A stretch of DNA of 64,000 nucleotides from Phialophora verrucosa (GCA_002099365.1 MSED01000006.1:372001-436000), one strand, 5' to 3'; shown: positions 10,738 through 22,694, numbered from the stretch's first letter. Notes: generated from the letters alone by a model not told the origin. Translations and numbers: made by a program.

Positions 10738-11835
10738 CTACTTACTCCTCTTGTAGATCTTTGCGAGGAACGTCTCAAACACTCCCTTCTTGAGACCTTC
10801 ACTCTCGTCCACAGCTGCCATCAATTGCCTCAGCTCCCCAACTCTCTTCTCTTCATAGTCCTGGTATCTCTTCTCCAATTGAAGCTCGTTATACAGTTCC
10901 TTGACCTTCGCCTCTTTTGCATCATCCTTTTGCCCATAATTCTCGTCCAGCAGCTTTCTCTGCTCGGGGGTGACTATCTGCAATGCCTGATTAATCAACC
11001 ACCCACACTTATTGTCCTTGATGTCGGTGCCGATCTTGCCAATCACAGCGGGATCACCGAATGCGTCGAGGTAGTCGTCTTGAATCTGGAAGTACTCGCC
11101 CAGCGGGATGAGAATATCTTCCGATTGTTTCAGATTCTTGGGGGTTGCGAGTCGCAGATAGTGCAGGGCCAGTGCGACAGGAAGGTAGAATGAGTAGTAT
11201 GCGGTTTTGTAGATGACAATGAAAGTGTACTTCGCCATGCTGAAATTGGTGAGGTCGACATCATCTTCGGGTGCCGTGATCAGATCGCATAGCTGGCCCA
11301 ATTCTGTCTGCCAGGTGACCTCGTGGAAAAGCTCAATGAGATCGAGGTAGGCGGGATGACTGCGAAAGCGTTTCTTGAGGATGAGGTAGATAGACGACTC
11401 AAGCATGAAGGCATCATTAATAGCGATCATGCCGACACCCGGATGGCGGTACCAGCAGGGCTCGCCACGTCGGGTTATGCTCGAGTCCATGATGTCGTCG
11501 CTCACAAGGAAGAATGCTTGCAGCAATTCGGTAAGCCAGCCAAGGGTTGCAAGGTCTTTGAATTCTTCAGTGGATAAAGGACGTCCGAGCAGCTGAGAAG
11601 CCGTATCCGGCACAGACATGCCTCTGTTCAGCTTTCCCGTAGGAGTGTTCGCGTTGAGAGACTATGAGCAGGATTAGCCCGCTGGGCAGATACACAGCTT
11701 GCGGATAACAAGCACCTTCTCGAACCATTGTTGCGCATTCTCGGGGAGATTGTATTTTCGACATTCTCCCAGCAGGTCCTCGACCAGCGAGGGAAAGACG
11801 TCTGTAAAGTCTGTTCGAGTCGTCTTCGTCGCCAT
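10738..11835 (-). CDS. erg20: Farnesyl diphosphate synthase
   Basis: Makes farnesyl diphosphate from isopentenyl diphosphate and dimethylallyl or geranyl diphosphate, feeding ergosterol, dolichol, haem A, ubiquinone and prenylation. Two exons, complement(10738-11661, 11716-11835), give 347 aa, the expected length; the intron uses an unusual GTGCTT donor. Both aspartate-rich motifs are intact: DDIMD (after LLQAFFLVS) and DDYLD (in EYFQIQDDYLDAFGD). Phe-Phe at positions -5/-4 relative to the first motif fits a C15 product. The basic C-terminus KIYKRSK is typical. An in-frame extension upstream of MATKTTRTDF is open, but the chosen ATG fits the family. It shares a 240-bp promoter with rad14. Confidence 0.96.
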
Positions 11836-12075
11836 GGCGGTGATACTCAAGTGAAGAGCTTCCTTGACCGACAATCTTCAAATCGATGAGGGGGAGCAGA
11901 CAAATAATTTTGGAGACGCGCATCTGTTCCTGCGGCTTCGGAGCCAGTTTCACCGAGTGGCGCCGACAACTTGTGGCTGCCAGGCACCGCCAGCCGCCTG
12001 CGCCACCAACCCTCACAATGCCTCCTCCATCCGTCATTGACCCCTTCCGCTCTCTTCACCATTGTCAGTACAAAG
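11836..12075. promoter_or_regulatory. Bidirectional promoter, erg20 / rad14
   Basis: Only 240 bp separate the divergent start codons of erg20 (minus) and the rad14 homologue (plus), so both 5' UTRs and core promoters must lie here. I identify no specific operator or sterol-response element by eye. Confidence 0.55.
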
Positions 12076-13164
12076 ATGCCATCGCGACCCTCGACGCCGC
12101 CTCCTCAGGCTACGGCCAGGTCACAGTCACCGCTGACGCCAGAGCAAGTGAGGAGGATCGAGATTAATCGTCTCAAAGCCAAGGCGCTGCGGGAACAAAG
12201 AGAGGCAGAAGTTGCCACTGCAGCACGCCTACAGAGAACTGACTCCTCGGCCGCAGGCCAAAAACGTTCGTATGCTACCTACTCTGAGACTCCAGCACTG
12301 GCGACGAACCGCGATGCGAGAAACGAAACCAATCGTCCCCTTGAGGCTATCCAGCCGGCCCGCAACTTTGCAAAGTATGTCGACTATGACTTCAGCAAGA
12401 TGGCGGATACCAAGGGTGGGTTCTTGACTCAAGAAGATGATCCGTACAACAAGGCTCTACACGCCGAGGAAAAGGACCAGAGGCCGTCACATATGACTGA
12501 GAAGGAATGGGAGAGGCAACAACTGCTTAGGTCGCTGCGGAATCGCCAAGCCGGTCCCTTTGAGCCTGGAATCACTGCCATGACAGACCAGAAGACCAAG
12601 TCTTGCCGGGAGTGCGGGACCCTCGAAGTTGACTGGAAATGGCTTGATGTGTTTAGCCTTGCCGTGTGCAACACCTGCAAAGACAAGTTCCCCGAGAAAT
12701 ACAGCCTGCTCACCAAAACAGAAGCGAAGGAAGATTACCTTCTGACAGATCCCGAGCTGAAAGACGAAAATCTACTGCCGCATCTCGAAAGACCCAACCC
12801 ACACAAATCGACGTGGCACAACATGTTCTTGTATCTGAGATGTCAGGTGGAAGAGTATGCCTTCTCGGACAAGAAATGGGGATCAGCAGAAGCCCTGGAC
12901 GAGGAATTCCAGAACCGAGAGACGGAGAAAAAGAAGCGAAAGGAGAACAAGTTCAAATCGAAGCTGGCGGACCTGAAAAAGAGAACTAGGGTCGAAGCCT
13001 ACCAGCGGAACAAGAAAGGTGGTGGCCCTGGGAATTTCGGGGATGATATGAGTGGCGGCAAACATGTTCATGAATTTGGGCAGCCCATTGACAATCCAGA
13101 AACTGGGTTCCCTGTCAAGACATGTACGATATGTGGCCTGGAAGTGGAAGAACTCGAACTGTAA
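12076..13164 (+). CDS. rad14: Rad14/XPA nucleotide-excision-repair protein
   Basis: DNA damage verification factor of nucleotide excision repair, nuclear, working with RPA, TFIIH and the Rad1-Rad10 nuclease. The single-exon ORF starting MPSRPSTPPPQ gives 362 aa. The N-terminus is disordered, then has a basic helix (PEQVRRIEINRLKAKALREQ). The XPA zinc finger is complete: Cys177, Cys180, Cys198 and Cys201 (C-x2-C-x17-C-x2-C) within CRECGTLEVDWKWLDVF. It is followed by the XPA C-terminal domain (YLLTDPELKDENLLPHLERPNPHKSTWHNM) and a Lys/Glu-rich helix. Two further cysteine pairs sit near the end (CTICGLEV). The earlier ATG at 12018 is out of frame. Confidence 0.95.
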   Translation: MPSRPSTPPPQATARSQSPLTPEQVRRIEINRLKAKALREQREAEVATAARLQRTDSSAAGQKRSYATYSETPALATNRDARNETNRPLEAIQPARNFAKYVDYDFSKMADTKGGFLTQEDDPYNKALHAEEKDQRPSHMTEKEWERQQLLRSLRNRQAGPFEPGITAMTDQKTKSCRECGTLEVDWKWLDVFSLAVCNTCKDKFPEKYSLLTKTEAKEDYLLTDPELKDENLLPHLERPNPHKSTWHNMFLYLRCQVEEYAFSDKKWGSAEALDEEFQNRETEKKKRKENKFKSKLADLKKRTRVEAYQRNKKGGGPGNFGDDMSGGKHVHEFGQPIDNPETGFPVKTCTICGLEVEELEL

Positions 13165-13693
13165 TGTAATCCGTAGGGCTCACGTGATGACGATACCCAA
13201 AATGCATGATGAATTTACTGTAATGAATATGGGCTTTGCGCATCTGGAGCTGCTCCCTTGCACCGTCAGTAAGATGTAACCAGTAGTGATTGTCGAGGCG
13301 TGGGAGTGAAGAACGTGCCGTTGCCCTTTAGCCGCAGTCAAACCGCCGGGCTGGCGCTAATAGAGTTTGGCTGCCGCTCAGCCTGCGGAGAGAAAGTCGC
13401 AGCTGTGCTCGCGCTTCGACCAGGGGACGGACTGACCTTCAGTCTTGAATTCATTCAGCAACACGTAGCTTTTTACGCAACCCAACGCGAGCACTCCCTC
13501 CGCCGGTGACGACTCCTCTATAGTCGTCATTGCCAGATTGCAGTCTTCTGTTACCTCTCAACTCGGACGTCGATCACTCCTCATCGGTGGGATCTCCTCG
13601 GTTAATGACAGCGTGACCACTTTCCAGCCCTCACAATCCACCAACATGGCTAGATGAGAGCATCACAAGCACAGCAGCGCCAGAAAGCGCATA
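13165..13693. other. Intergenic / 5' leader of striatin
   Basis: No gene seen. The region lies between the rad14 stop and the striatin ATG, two genes on the same strand, and presumably holds the striatin promoter. Confidence 0.4.
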
Positions 13694-16352
13694 ATGGCGT
13701 GGCAGTCCGGAGCTGGAGGAGGCGCCGTAGGAGGAATGGCTGCCGGAGAAGGGAATGGAGTCCAAGCATATACATTACAAGGTGGGAGACCCTTCACGTG
13801 CAGCCCTGATATTGTGCTGACCACAGCGGATAGGTGTCATGCGCTTTCTGCAGACAGAATGGCATCGGCATGAGCGAGACAGGAATGCGTGGGAAATCGA
13901 GCGCGAAGAAATGCGAAACAGGATAGCCATCCTCGAAGGCGAGACCAGGACAAGCAAAGGCATGCGCATCTCCCTAGAACGACATGTCAAACTCTTGGAG
14001 ACGGCGCTCAAGAAAGAGCGGGAGAGGTCGAGAAATGCTAGCAAAGGCGAAACCGTGGACAACCACAAAGACGCGAAAGACCTGGCACGTGAAGAGCTGA
14101 AGGCTGCGGGCAAAGGTACGATTTCCCACGGATGCATTCATCACAGCTATTCACAACAAGACAGATCTGCATGTCAAAGCCATCAGCCATTTCGACGCCG
14201 AGATCGATCCGGACCATCATCTAACGCAGGGAATCCGACAAGAAAAAGAGCGCGACAAGTCCAAAGGCTTCCTTTCCAAATGCTCTTCCGAAATCACATA
14301 TCACGTCCTACCGACAACCCATGTACCGCCGGAGACCAACGAACTTGTGCCGTCGACCAACGGGGCCCATGCCTACCAAACGCGGCAGCCCACGCAACAA
14401 GAGCTTCAAGAGGCCTATCTTCAATTGCAGCAGGTTAAACAGCAACAGCATCGAAACGTCGCCATGGTAAGAGAGAATGCTGTCCAACAACCGATGCAGT
14501 ACGGAGAAGTAAACCCGATCACTCGAACGACTACGGCGATCAACAATTCGGAAATCCAGCCTGGTGTGGTAGACCGGCGGATACCCGACCAAATTGTCCA
14601 ATCTATCCCTGTGGTGGACCCAAGAAAGAATTTCTTCAACGAGTCAGTGCCGGTGACCGAAGACCAAGTGGAATCCATATCCCACAGCTACGATGTCTAT
14701 GGACAGGAAATCCCCTTGAAAGATCAGACCGAAATGAGGACAATGGACGAGCCTAAGCAGGAAACATCTGATGGATGGGATTTCGATGATGGCCCATCAG
14801 CTTCGGAGAAGGCTGTCGAGGGACTGCCGCAGCGGCCGGATACCGAACTATTCCCCAGCGCGAATCTGATACCTTCCAAATCTCCGCCTCGAGCTCCGGG
14901 CTCGTATCGTCGAAAGAGCATGGGTGGAAGGCGGCGCAGCGAAGGGAGCAATGACGCGAAGGACCTGGCAGTCAAGTCGGACGCATCACAGTTCAAAGTA
15001 AGGTTTGCCATGAGAGGACACTTGGATGTTGTTCGCGCCGTCGTTTTCACCGGTGGAGGCAGCCCATCGGAGCCCGAATTTTGCACAGCAAGCGATGACG
15101 GCGGCGTGAAGCGATGGCACATACCGGCCACCTACACTCACAACGTCGCCCTGGGAGATGATTTGGACCGAATAGCTCATTTCACCCATCGTGGCCATAT
15201 CGGAGCCGTCTGTTCGTTAGCAGCATGTCCTGCCTCTTCAAACTTTTCGAGTGGCGGTCGTGCTGCCGGCGATGGGTGGATCTTCTCCGGCGGAGAAGAT
15301 GCTACAGTCAAAGTTTGGGAGCGCGGTCGGGTCGACGCAAAAGCAACGCTGGAAGGACACAAAGATGCTGTCTGGGCTCTATGCTGCTTACCAGGCTCCA
15401 CGGGCACCATTCTTGGGGATCGTTGTTCGCAATTTGGAGGTCCGGATCGGGTTCTTCTTGTCGCTGGCGGCGCCGATGGAACGATATTTATATGGGCTGT
15501 CAGTACACCACCTCAGCTTACGTCGCCGCAAGCTGGAAGCCGGTCAGCAAGGGGCAGTCGCAGAGCCAACTCAATATCTGCGGGCTCGAATTTCCCCAGC
15601 TCGCCACAGCCGAGTATTGCCAGTACAACCCCCTTCAATTACTGCTTGGTGCACCGGATAGAACGAGCGGATAAACCGGCGCCAACATCAATTTCTCCAT
15701 TGGGCAATCATGGAGAGAGCTTTGTTGTCGGATACACCGATGCGAGTGTTCTAGTGTTCGACACACGGACAGGCGAAGAAATCGTGGGCATGGCCAGTCA
15801 AGAAACCTACGACGGCACGCCCAACACGGGAATCAACGCTGTCGTTGCCAGCAGCACTGGCTTTGATACCAGAGACTCAGTTGCGCCCGGCCGACGTGGA
15901 TCGATGGGAGAAGACGACGTTGTCCACGGTGCGACCGGGTCGGAGGGCGGAGTTGAAGGAGTGGTCATTGCAGGTTACGAGGATCGGTACATTCGTTTCT
16001 TTGACGCGAATAGCGGTATGTATCCCCTTCTCCTATCCCTTCCCTCTACCACATGAAATCAAGCGGCATTCTGACTCGGCGCCGATCAGGACAATGCACA
16101 TACACCATGCTTGCACATCCATCAGCGATTTCTTCCTTGTCATTATCACCAGACGGCAAAGAACTGGTTTCGGGCGGGCACGACGCGAGTTTACGGTTTT
16201 GGTCGCTCGAGAAGCGAAGTTGTACACAAGAGATCTCCAGTCATCGCATCATGAGGGGCGAAGGTGTATGTGGCGTGGTCTGGAGTCCTGATGGGCGATG
16301 GGTCATCAGCTGCGGCGGCGACGGTGCCGTCAAGGTATTCTCCCGGACTTGA
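13694..16352 (+). CDS. Striatin, STRIPAK complex scaffold
   Basis: Scaffold and PP2A B'''-type subunit of the STRIPAK complex. In filamentous fungi its homologues (PRO11, StrA, HAM-3) control hyphal fusion and fruiting. Four exons (13694-13781, 13834-14115, 14165-16015, 16090-16352) give 827 aa. A Gly/Ala-rich start leads into [25 protein letters not shown], the conserved striatin N-terminus with caveolin-binding and coiled-coil segments. The ISHFDAEIDPDHHL region, a long disordered linker and C-terminal WD40 repeats follow, seen as MRGHLDVVRAVVF, GWIFSGGEDATVKVWERG, LLVAGGADGTIFIW, MLAHPSAISSLSLSPDG and WSPDGRWVISCGGDGAVKVF. Intron 2 needs acceptor acaagacag to keep frame. Confidence 0.95.
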
Positions 16353-16889
16353 TGTTTTGTCGGCACTCATGATTCACACACAGACATCGCCGAGACGAGC
16401 AAGATAAGATGATTGGTGTGTATCGATTTTTTGAAGATAATGCCATCCCATGACCTGAACAACTCCAGATCTTCCCGCCTTTCCGCAGCGCTTCTATATC
16501 TTGCGGCGTCGATCCTAACGTGGTCCCAGTTTGGGTACGGATTAGATCTTGTACTGTTTCATCTTTCCCACGTTGCGGCGTAACAGTGGTTTTGCGCGTC
16601 CTCCGTCAGCGGCACAGGATCGCGCGGAGAGTATGGGTATTGGATTGGTGCACGGTCGAGGGCCAGCGCCATTATTCTCTGATTTTTCCGATGTCGGAGA
16701 GTGAGACTGTGTTATTAGATCTCGATATCCCTGCGCGTGAAAGCATCATTATCGCCCACGCTTTGATTATGTTACTCATTTACACGTATTAGGTTGGTCT
16801 GCATCTTTGTGCTTCATAACTCTTTCTCCTTCGCGTCGAACACTGCCGACCTATGCTCACTCACCACCAAACGCCCTTCCGGTGACATC
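16353..16889. other. Convergent 3' intergenic region
   Basis: It lies between the striatin and metallophosphatase stop codons. No gene or repeat was recognised. Confidence 0.4.
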
Positions 16890-18731
16890 TTAACAATCTT
16901 TACTCCAATACAAGCTCGCCATCCTCGGCAAGGTGTCAAAACTAGAAAAGTTCCCATCGGCGTTGACCCAATCACTTGTGTTTCCAGTCAGGTATTTGGC
17001 AGCCGCGCGAGTGAAGAAGCTCGTTCCGTAGACATCGACGAGCGTGTCATCAGTGATGTTAGACACACTGACATTTGCTTGAACGTAGTGCGGCGAGGGC
17101 GAGGAGCCTTGATTTATGTGAGCGATGTTGTCACCATCGCTACCCAAGTCATCCTTGGTGACGTAGCCCGGTGTCTCGACCAAAGTCGTAGCGTTGACAG
17201 GAGCATTGGCTCGTTTGTACACTTTGTCCGTTTGCATGTTCAAGAGCAGGTTCTTGGCTGAAGACCATGGTGCTGTCATGCGTAGCCAATAGTTAGTGTA
17301 CGGGTTCGTCTGATATGCGTTGTCTATCGTGAAGGGGCCTTTTAGCAAATCATAGCGAAACCCTCCTGTATTGGTGAGGATGATTCGAGGCATGTCGGTG
17401 CGGTTCGGATCGACCACAACAGCTGGGAAGACGACATTGGTCAAGTAGTTGAACAGACTCTGATTCGAGCTGATAGGGAAACGGTCGAGGTAATAGTCTG
17501 CCGGACAGCAGCCGAGCTTCTGAGTAAGTTCAGGAAGGCTGTTGACCGATGCCGTGATATTCTTGCTGATGGTCACACCGAGAGTGCTATTGAAGGTCTG
17601 TTCATTGGTGCCGGTATGGAATTCGAAGCTATACCGATTGAAGTCGAGATATTGCCGAGAATAGGACAACGTAGAGTTCAGGTACGGCTTGACACCAGGC
17701 ACGGCAGATGGTGTCTGAGTGATCCTCGTGGCATTGCCCATGGGTGACTTGGCCTTCGTCACATTGGTTGGAAGGCCGTTAACCGATACCCAACCGACAG
17801 TCTCGCAGTACCTTCCAGAAGCGATCCCGAGGGCAGCAGAATCGAAAACCACGGCGTCACGAATGTGTCGATGGCCTCCGAAGATCTGAATCGGGGTTTT
17901 GGGATGGTATTGACGAATGGCAGCATATATCAGACCCCATTCGGTCGAGTTGCGGAGCGTAATGTGTCCGGCGACCAAGAACAGGTCAATGTCCGTTCTC
18001 TTGACCTGTTGCTGGAACCAAGATTGTTTAACCGCGTCGGCCACGGGTGTGACAACCGTTGCATTGCTGTTGCCGGTGAAATTGAAGATGAAGGCGAACG
18101 ACATGATTCGAATGCCCTGCTTCGACTTCCAGTACGCGTATCTGTTCGAGAATGGTACCGGAGTGCCGGTGAGGTTGAAGTCGACGTTGGATGTAACATA
18201 TCGCCCTCCCCATCGTGGCGCAAAGTTGTGGTAGGTGTTATTTGCAATCTCCGTAGTGTAGAGCTCATGGTTTCCAATCGACAGCAGGTCATAAGGGAGT
18301 TTCTGGAAGATGGGAAGAGTGAGCTTGCCGTTGGGTGTGGTGGCGTCCCCAAAGCCAGTCCCGTCGTGCAAATCACCCGAGTCAACGAGCAGGAGATCCA
18401 CGCCGTAAACATCAGCTTTGGCCTTCATCTTCTGGACGAAATCGGCAAAGTCGCCATAGTCGGCGCTGTAATTGTCATCGAGCAGATGACCCGCCAACCA
18501 GCCGTGGGTGTCTGTCGTATGAAGAAAATTGAGCTGGCCCCAGTGCAAGTCTTTGATTTTCTGGGGAGGCGTGGGTAGAGCAGCTGGCTGGATTCTTTTG
18601 TCCAGATCATGTCTTCTCATCAACCCATGGTCCACGTAGCCTCCGAGAAACGGAGAGGTCCAGTCGTGGTCGTCGCAGGAGAAGGTGGGCTGGAAGAAGG
18701 CTGCAAGAGTGAGAAGCGATGTGAGCAGCAT
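16890..18731 (-). CDS. Secreted calcineurin-like metallophosphoesterase / 5'-nucleotidase-like
   Basis: Intron-free, 613 aa if started at MLLTSLLTLAAFFQPTFS, which is a clear signal peptide; the longer upstream open frame lacks one and is not preferred. The binuclear metal site motifs are present in order: HTTDTHGW (D-x-H), DSGDLHDG (G-D), SIGNHELY (G-N-H-E), VAGHITL and FGGHRHIRD (G-H-x-H). The C-terminal part ending around TNTGGFRYDLLKGPFTIDN resembles the 5'-nucleotidase C-terminal domain. Many N-glycosylation sequons fit secretion or vacuolar delivery. It resembles the family that includes S. cerevisiae YHR202W. The substrate is not determinable from sequence. Confidence 0.88.
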   Translation of the reverse strand: MLLTSLLTLAAFFQPTFSCDDHDWTSPFLGGYVDHGLMRRHDLDKRIQPAALPTPPQKIKDLHWGQLNFLHTTDTHGWLAGHLLDDNYSADYGDFADFVQKMKAKADVYGVDLLLVDSGDLHDGTGFGDATTPNGKLTLPIFQKLPYDLLSIGNHELYTTEIANNTYHNFAPRWGGRYVTSNVDFNLTGTPVPFSNRYAYWKSKQGIRIMSFAFIFNFTGNSNATVVTPVADAVKQSWFQQQVKRTDIDLFLVAGHITLRNSTEWGLIYAAIRQYHPKTPIQIFGGHRHIRDAVVFDSAALGIASGRYCETVGWVSVNGLPTNVTKAKSPMGNATRITQTPSAVPGVKPYLNSTLSYSRQYLDFNRYSFEFHTGTNEQTFNSTLGVTISKNITASVNSLPELTQKLGCCPADYYLDRFPISSNQSLFNYLTNVVFPAVVVDPNRTDMPRIILTNTGGFRYDLLKGPFTIDNAYQTNPYTNYWLRMTAPWSSAKNLLLNMQTDKVYKRANAPVNATTLVETPGYVTKDDLGSDGDNIAHINQGSSPSPHYVQANVSVSNITDDTLVDVYGTSFFTRAAAKYLTGNTSDWVNADGNFSSFDTLPRMASLYWSKDC

Positions 18732-20141
18732 GGTTGCACACTGGAGAAAGTGAACGGCACGGAGTGGCAAGACAGAAGAACAAGTGATAAATCTCACCTT
18801 GAGGTCAAAGCAGCGCAGCCGAGTCTTTATCAGATCGCCATCATAGCTGCCTTGAGCTGGAAGGAGCTGTGAGAGCTTTCTTCTAGAAAAAGTGGTCGCA
18901 CAGGAAGCTGCAGGCATATCGGGAGTAAGCTGCTGCGTGTCGGCAGCATCATCCTGCCAAATACGGCCAAGCTGGAATCGAGGCCGGGGCCAAAGAAGGG
19001 CGAGGATGGCAGACTTGATGATGGGAGCAATAGGAAGCTGTGCACGTTCGTGCAGGATCGCCTTGACTGGAGCCCGATAAGCAATGCGAGATGTGCATAA
19101 GGTTGGCTTGACTCCGGGGCAAAGAGGTCACAATGTAACGATGACAATCATGCGTGGATGTGAATGGAGAGAGCGGAGGAAAGACTCCTAGTGCTTTGGC
19201 TGGCGGCTGGGCACACGACACAGAATGGAGCTCCGCATCTCAGGCACGAAGAGGTTGGACTGGCGCTGGCACGAGGGGCAATCAGTTGGCCGTTGGGGAG
19301 TTTCAGCAATTGTTCAGGGCACAAGCAGCGGTGCCAGATGATATGCGCTGCCTTGCACGAACAACAGCGCTGTTTTGTCGACAGAGCACAGTGCCCCGAA
19401 CTCTCTATTTCTGAGCATCCAGAACCGCCTTGAGCATCTTGGCTGTTCCCCTTCAACCGACATGTGTCTATTCACCAACGACTTTGACATGGCATGGCAC
19501 GCTCACGGGGCATCGCATCGGTCGCTCAACCATGGACATCATCACGTTGTCCTCGGAGCGTAGGGACATCGCAGCCATTCAACCTCGCGACCTACAGGAT
19601 GCTATCGATAGCGAGCACTGTTTCAGGAATGCTCCGCCCCAGCATCTTGTACGGGAAAGGCCGAGTATTGCCAATTTCAGTTCAGCTTGGCTGCTGCCCT
19701 GTCGCACGGCTCTGAAAATATCGCCATCGCACAGGCTGACATTCGCATGTCAGATGAAGGTGATGTCTTGACCGACGGTGTCGAGCAAGCCGGTCTGGTC
19801 AATGCCACGACTTGCACATCCTTATGCATATCTTGCATATATACAGCGACGACATCACAAGGGTCTCGGGCGAGGTGAGACTCTAGATCTGTCCTTGACC
19901 AGCATCATATTAGGCCATCACTCCGAAGAGTGGAAGTGGATTGGTCGTGTGGTTCCGACTCTCAGTGGGTGAGTAGCTCATACGTAAAGAAAACATGGAA
20001 AATCATAGTCATCGGCACCTGTATAGATATTGCTTGTATAAAGATATAGCGTTGTCATGTCTATATTCGTCCAAATGCCGTACATCATAACGCCTGGATT
20101 GGCTCGCGTTGCTCCCTTGGTACGGTGCAAATATTCCCAAT
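18732..20141. other. Intergenic, 1.4 kb
   Basis: This is upstream of the metallophosphatase and downstream of the aminotransferase gene. Several open frames of 60-113 codons exist on both strands, but none shows family motifs or plausible splice partners. I see no tRNA or repeat. Confidence 0.35.
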
Positions 20142-22080
20142 TCAGCAGATGATCGGGTTTGTAGCAAATGAGCTCTGTAGGATCTGTGTCAGTCTTGGAC
20201 GCCTCGAGAGTGGTAACGGAGACTCGTTAGAGCTCACCTGATCTTGCATGGCGAGCTCGCCCAATCTTGCCTCCAGATTCTCTTCATCTTCTTGCAGAAG
20301 CCTGTCAATCTCCTTGACATCATCAATAGTCCAGAAATGTCGGAATGCGGCAACAGTGTTTTCACTGTACTTCTTGATCACGTCTTCGTCCACTGCGGCA
20401 AAACACAGTCGATAATACTGCCAGCCTTTCTCTTTAGCGATCTCCGGCGTGGGGGAAAACATCTGGCCCGGAGCCAGGAGAACCCGATATGGCTCAGTCG
20501 TCAAAAGGACCCATTGTGCTTGGAATAGTCGTTGGTGATCGACCTCATTGAAGAGAGGATGCGTCTCAAACCGCGCATGGAGCCAAAGAAACATGCCAGC
20601 CATGGGATAAACGAAGTCGTACATTTGTGTCTTGTGCACCACCTCATACTCAACATCGTCCGGCGAAAACGCGTTTGATCGAGGCTTCGAGTCCTGGATG
20701 AGGAACTTTCCTTCCTCAAGAGTTGATGCCATCAGCTGCATGCGCCTCTCATAATTACCTCTGAGGCCCTCAAGCCACCGGACCCATCCACCAACTTCCC
20801 ATCCGCTACCGTCCTTGCTGCCTCCCTTGCCCGTGTCCCCCTTGGCTGATGGGCCCATAATAAGCTCGGCGATGACGCTTTGTACAAATCCACTAGGTTG
20901 TTGAGTGCTGGTCTCGGTAATGCGCAAGATCCTTTCCACCACTTCTGGTTGAGCTGTTATCCAACCCAATCGACAGCCTGGTGCAACAGTCTTGCTGAAA
21001 GTATCCAAGCGCACCACTCGGCCATCCACATCGACGGAAAGATACGAGGGCACAAGGCTATCCAAGAAAGCAAACCCGCCTGACTTGCCCCCTGAATCCG
21101 TGTTGTAGTTGTGCAAGCCAGTGGGGAAATTCTCCGAGACCACTTTTCCTCTGGTCTTCAGCGAGAGTGCATTTGCTGACGGATATTGCAGATACCAGTA
21201 AGGGTCGTCTTCAATAATGATAATGTCGTACTTTTGGCACAAAGCATAGATCTCCTTCCGCCTAGTCAAGGAAAGTAGGCCAGAGGTCGGATTCTGGCCC
21301 ATGGTCACCGTGTACATCAGGTGCGGCCTCTTCCCCCGGTTCTTGTCCCACTTGACTAGGACGTCCTCAAGGCCTCCCTTGCCATAAGCCATCATCCCTT
21401 CATCGTCGATGGCAACCGGCACGACATTGAGACCTCGAGGTTGAGCTGCCTGAATGGCGTTCATGTAGGCAAATTCTTCGCATAAGATTCCCTCTCTTTC
21501 CCGGATCCAATCTCTTTCCTCGTCCCAAATGTTGCTGAAGCATTCAATGGCCTTGGAGAAGCCGTCTGTCGAGCCGCAGGTAAGGATGACCTCCGGACCT
21601 CCCTTGTACGGAACATTGGGATGTAGGTTTGTCTGTGTGAAAGAACGGATGAAACTGTACAAGGGAGGATATCCCTGCGCGGTGCCATACTGCAAGGCGG
21701 TCGTCAGGTCGATCTTGCGCAAGACATTTGGTTCGGCAGAATCGTGAGGCACAAGCACTCGCGAAGCCGTGGGAGGATCTGAGGAAGCGGGCGGGTCGAC
21801 AGGGTCATTGGGAGTTGGCGTGAATCGATTAGGTACCGCTGTTTGTGCCTCCAGTGTATCATAAGGGAAGTACCCGGGGTTTGGGAGACCTTGAAGCTGT
21901 CAATAACTAACACGTTCTTGGGCTTATCCAAGGCAACGCACCTCCAGCAAGATTGCCAATTCCCGGAATGGAGAAGTACTTGTAGAACTTCTTCATCTGG
22001 CTTGCGATGCGGCGATTTGTCACGCGTGAATAGTGATGGGACATGTCCCTTGGCGCGGGTTTCTTCATATCGGTGGCCAT
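20142..22080 (-). CDS. Aromatic amino acid aminotransferase (class I/II, Aro8-like)
   Basis: PLP-dependent transaminase, probably acting on aromatic amino acids or 2-aminoadipate. Two exons, complement(20142-21889, 21942-22080), give 628 aa. The last GTGAGC...CTACAG stretch (63 nt, in frame) may be an additional intron, giving 607 aa. The N-terminus MATDMKKPAPRDMSHHYS is followed by SIPGIGNLAGGLPNP, the substrate-lid region of Aro8/KAT II enzymes. EVILTCGSTDGFSKAIE, YTVTMGQNPTSG, IIIEDDPYWYLQYP and the PLP-lysine motif RLDTFSKTVAPGCRLGW are all intact. Its inserted loop 'SAKGDTGKGGSKDGSG' is low-complexity. Same strand as the P450 and methyltransferase genes upstream of it. Confidence 0.92.
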
Positions 22081-22694
22081 TGTTGCGACGACGTGCCTTC
22101 AAGCTGTCAAGCTAGGTAAAGGAATGGCAAGGTATGTCGAGAGATGGATAACCAAAAGCTATGGGGTAGCGAAGGGCGTCGTTGTGGGCTACATGATCCC
22201 ATTGATGATGACTATTTGACAATGAATACGTGCTCGAATACGGCCGACTGCCGGTCCGATAAGTTAGCGATAAGGAAATGAATAGTACCGGAAGTCACAT
22301 TCCGGTGCCGTGAGCGCGGGCGAAGCTCTGCGCGGCGCGGATGTGACTTGTTCGGGTTCAAGTCGTAACCCAATCTCCCATCTCCATCTCCCCCACCTCT
22401 CGCTACCAGTCGTCATGACTGCCGTCGTCGTCTTCGAAAGCTAGCGCACTGTGCATTATTGGTATATGTACCTCGTACCCTTCCGAGAAAGGCGTCAATC
22501 AAATCAAATCTTGGAAGAGTGTTATTCCTATCTCCCGGCTTCAGGCCGCTGGCAAGTATGTGCGCTATCCGTTCCATCACCAGTCCCATGTACCATCATT
22601 AGAATCATTAGCATAACCCAGGGCCACACTGTACCGACCTACTCCGTCCCTCCACCAGAGCTTCGGTTTCTATGCATGGGTTAGGAGACGATAT
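22081..22694. other. Intergenic between aminotransferase and P450
   Basis: No gene recognised. It must contain the aminotransferase promoter and the P450 3' UTR. A tRNA B-box-like gggttcaagtc near 22355 was examined and is not supported by a cloverleaf. Confidence 0.4.

Noticed and set aside
17865..18578. 237-codon plus-strand ORF opposite the metallophosphatase
   Set aside because: Antisense to a gene with complete metal-binding motifs; no features of its own.
18732..20141. Several 60-113 codon ORFs in this intergenic region
   Set aside because: No recognisable domains, no consistent splice structure and overlapping on both strands.
22340..22380. tRNA B-box-like sequence gggttcaagtc
   Set aside because: No matching A-box or acceptor stem could be found at the proper distance.
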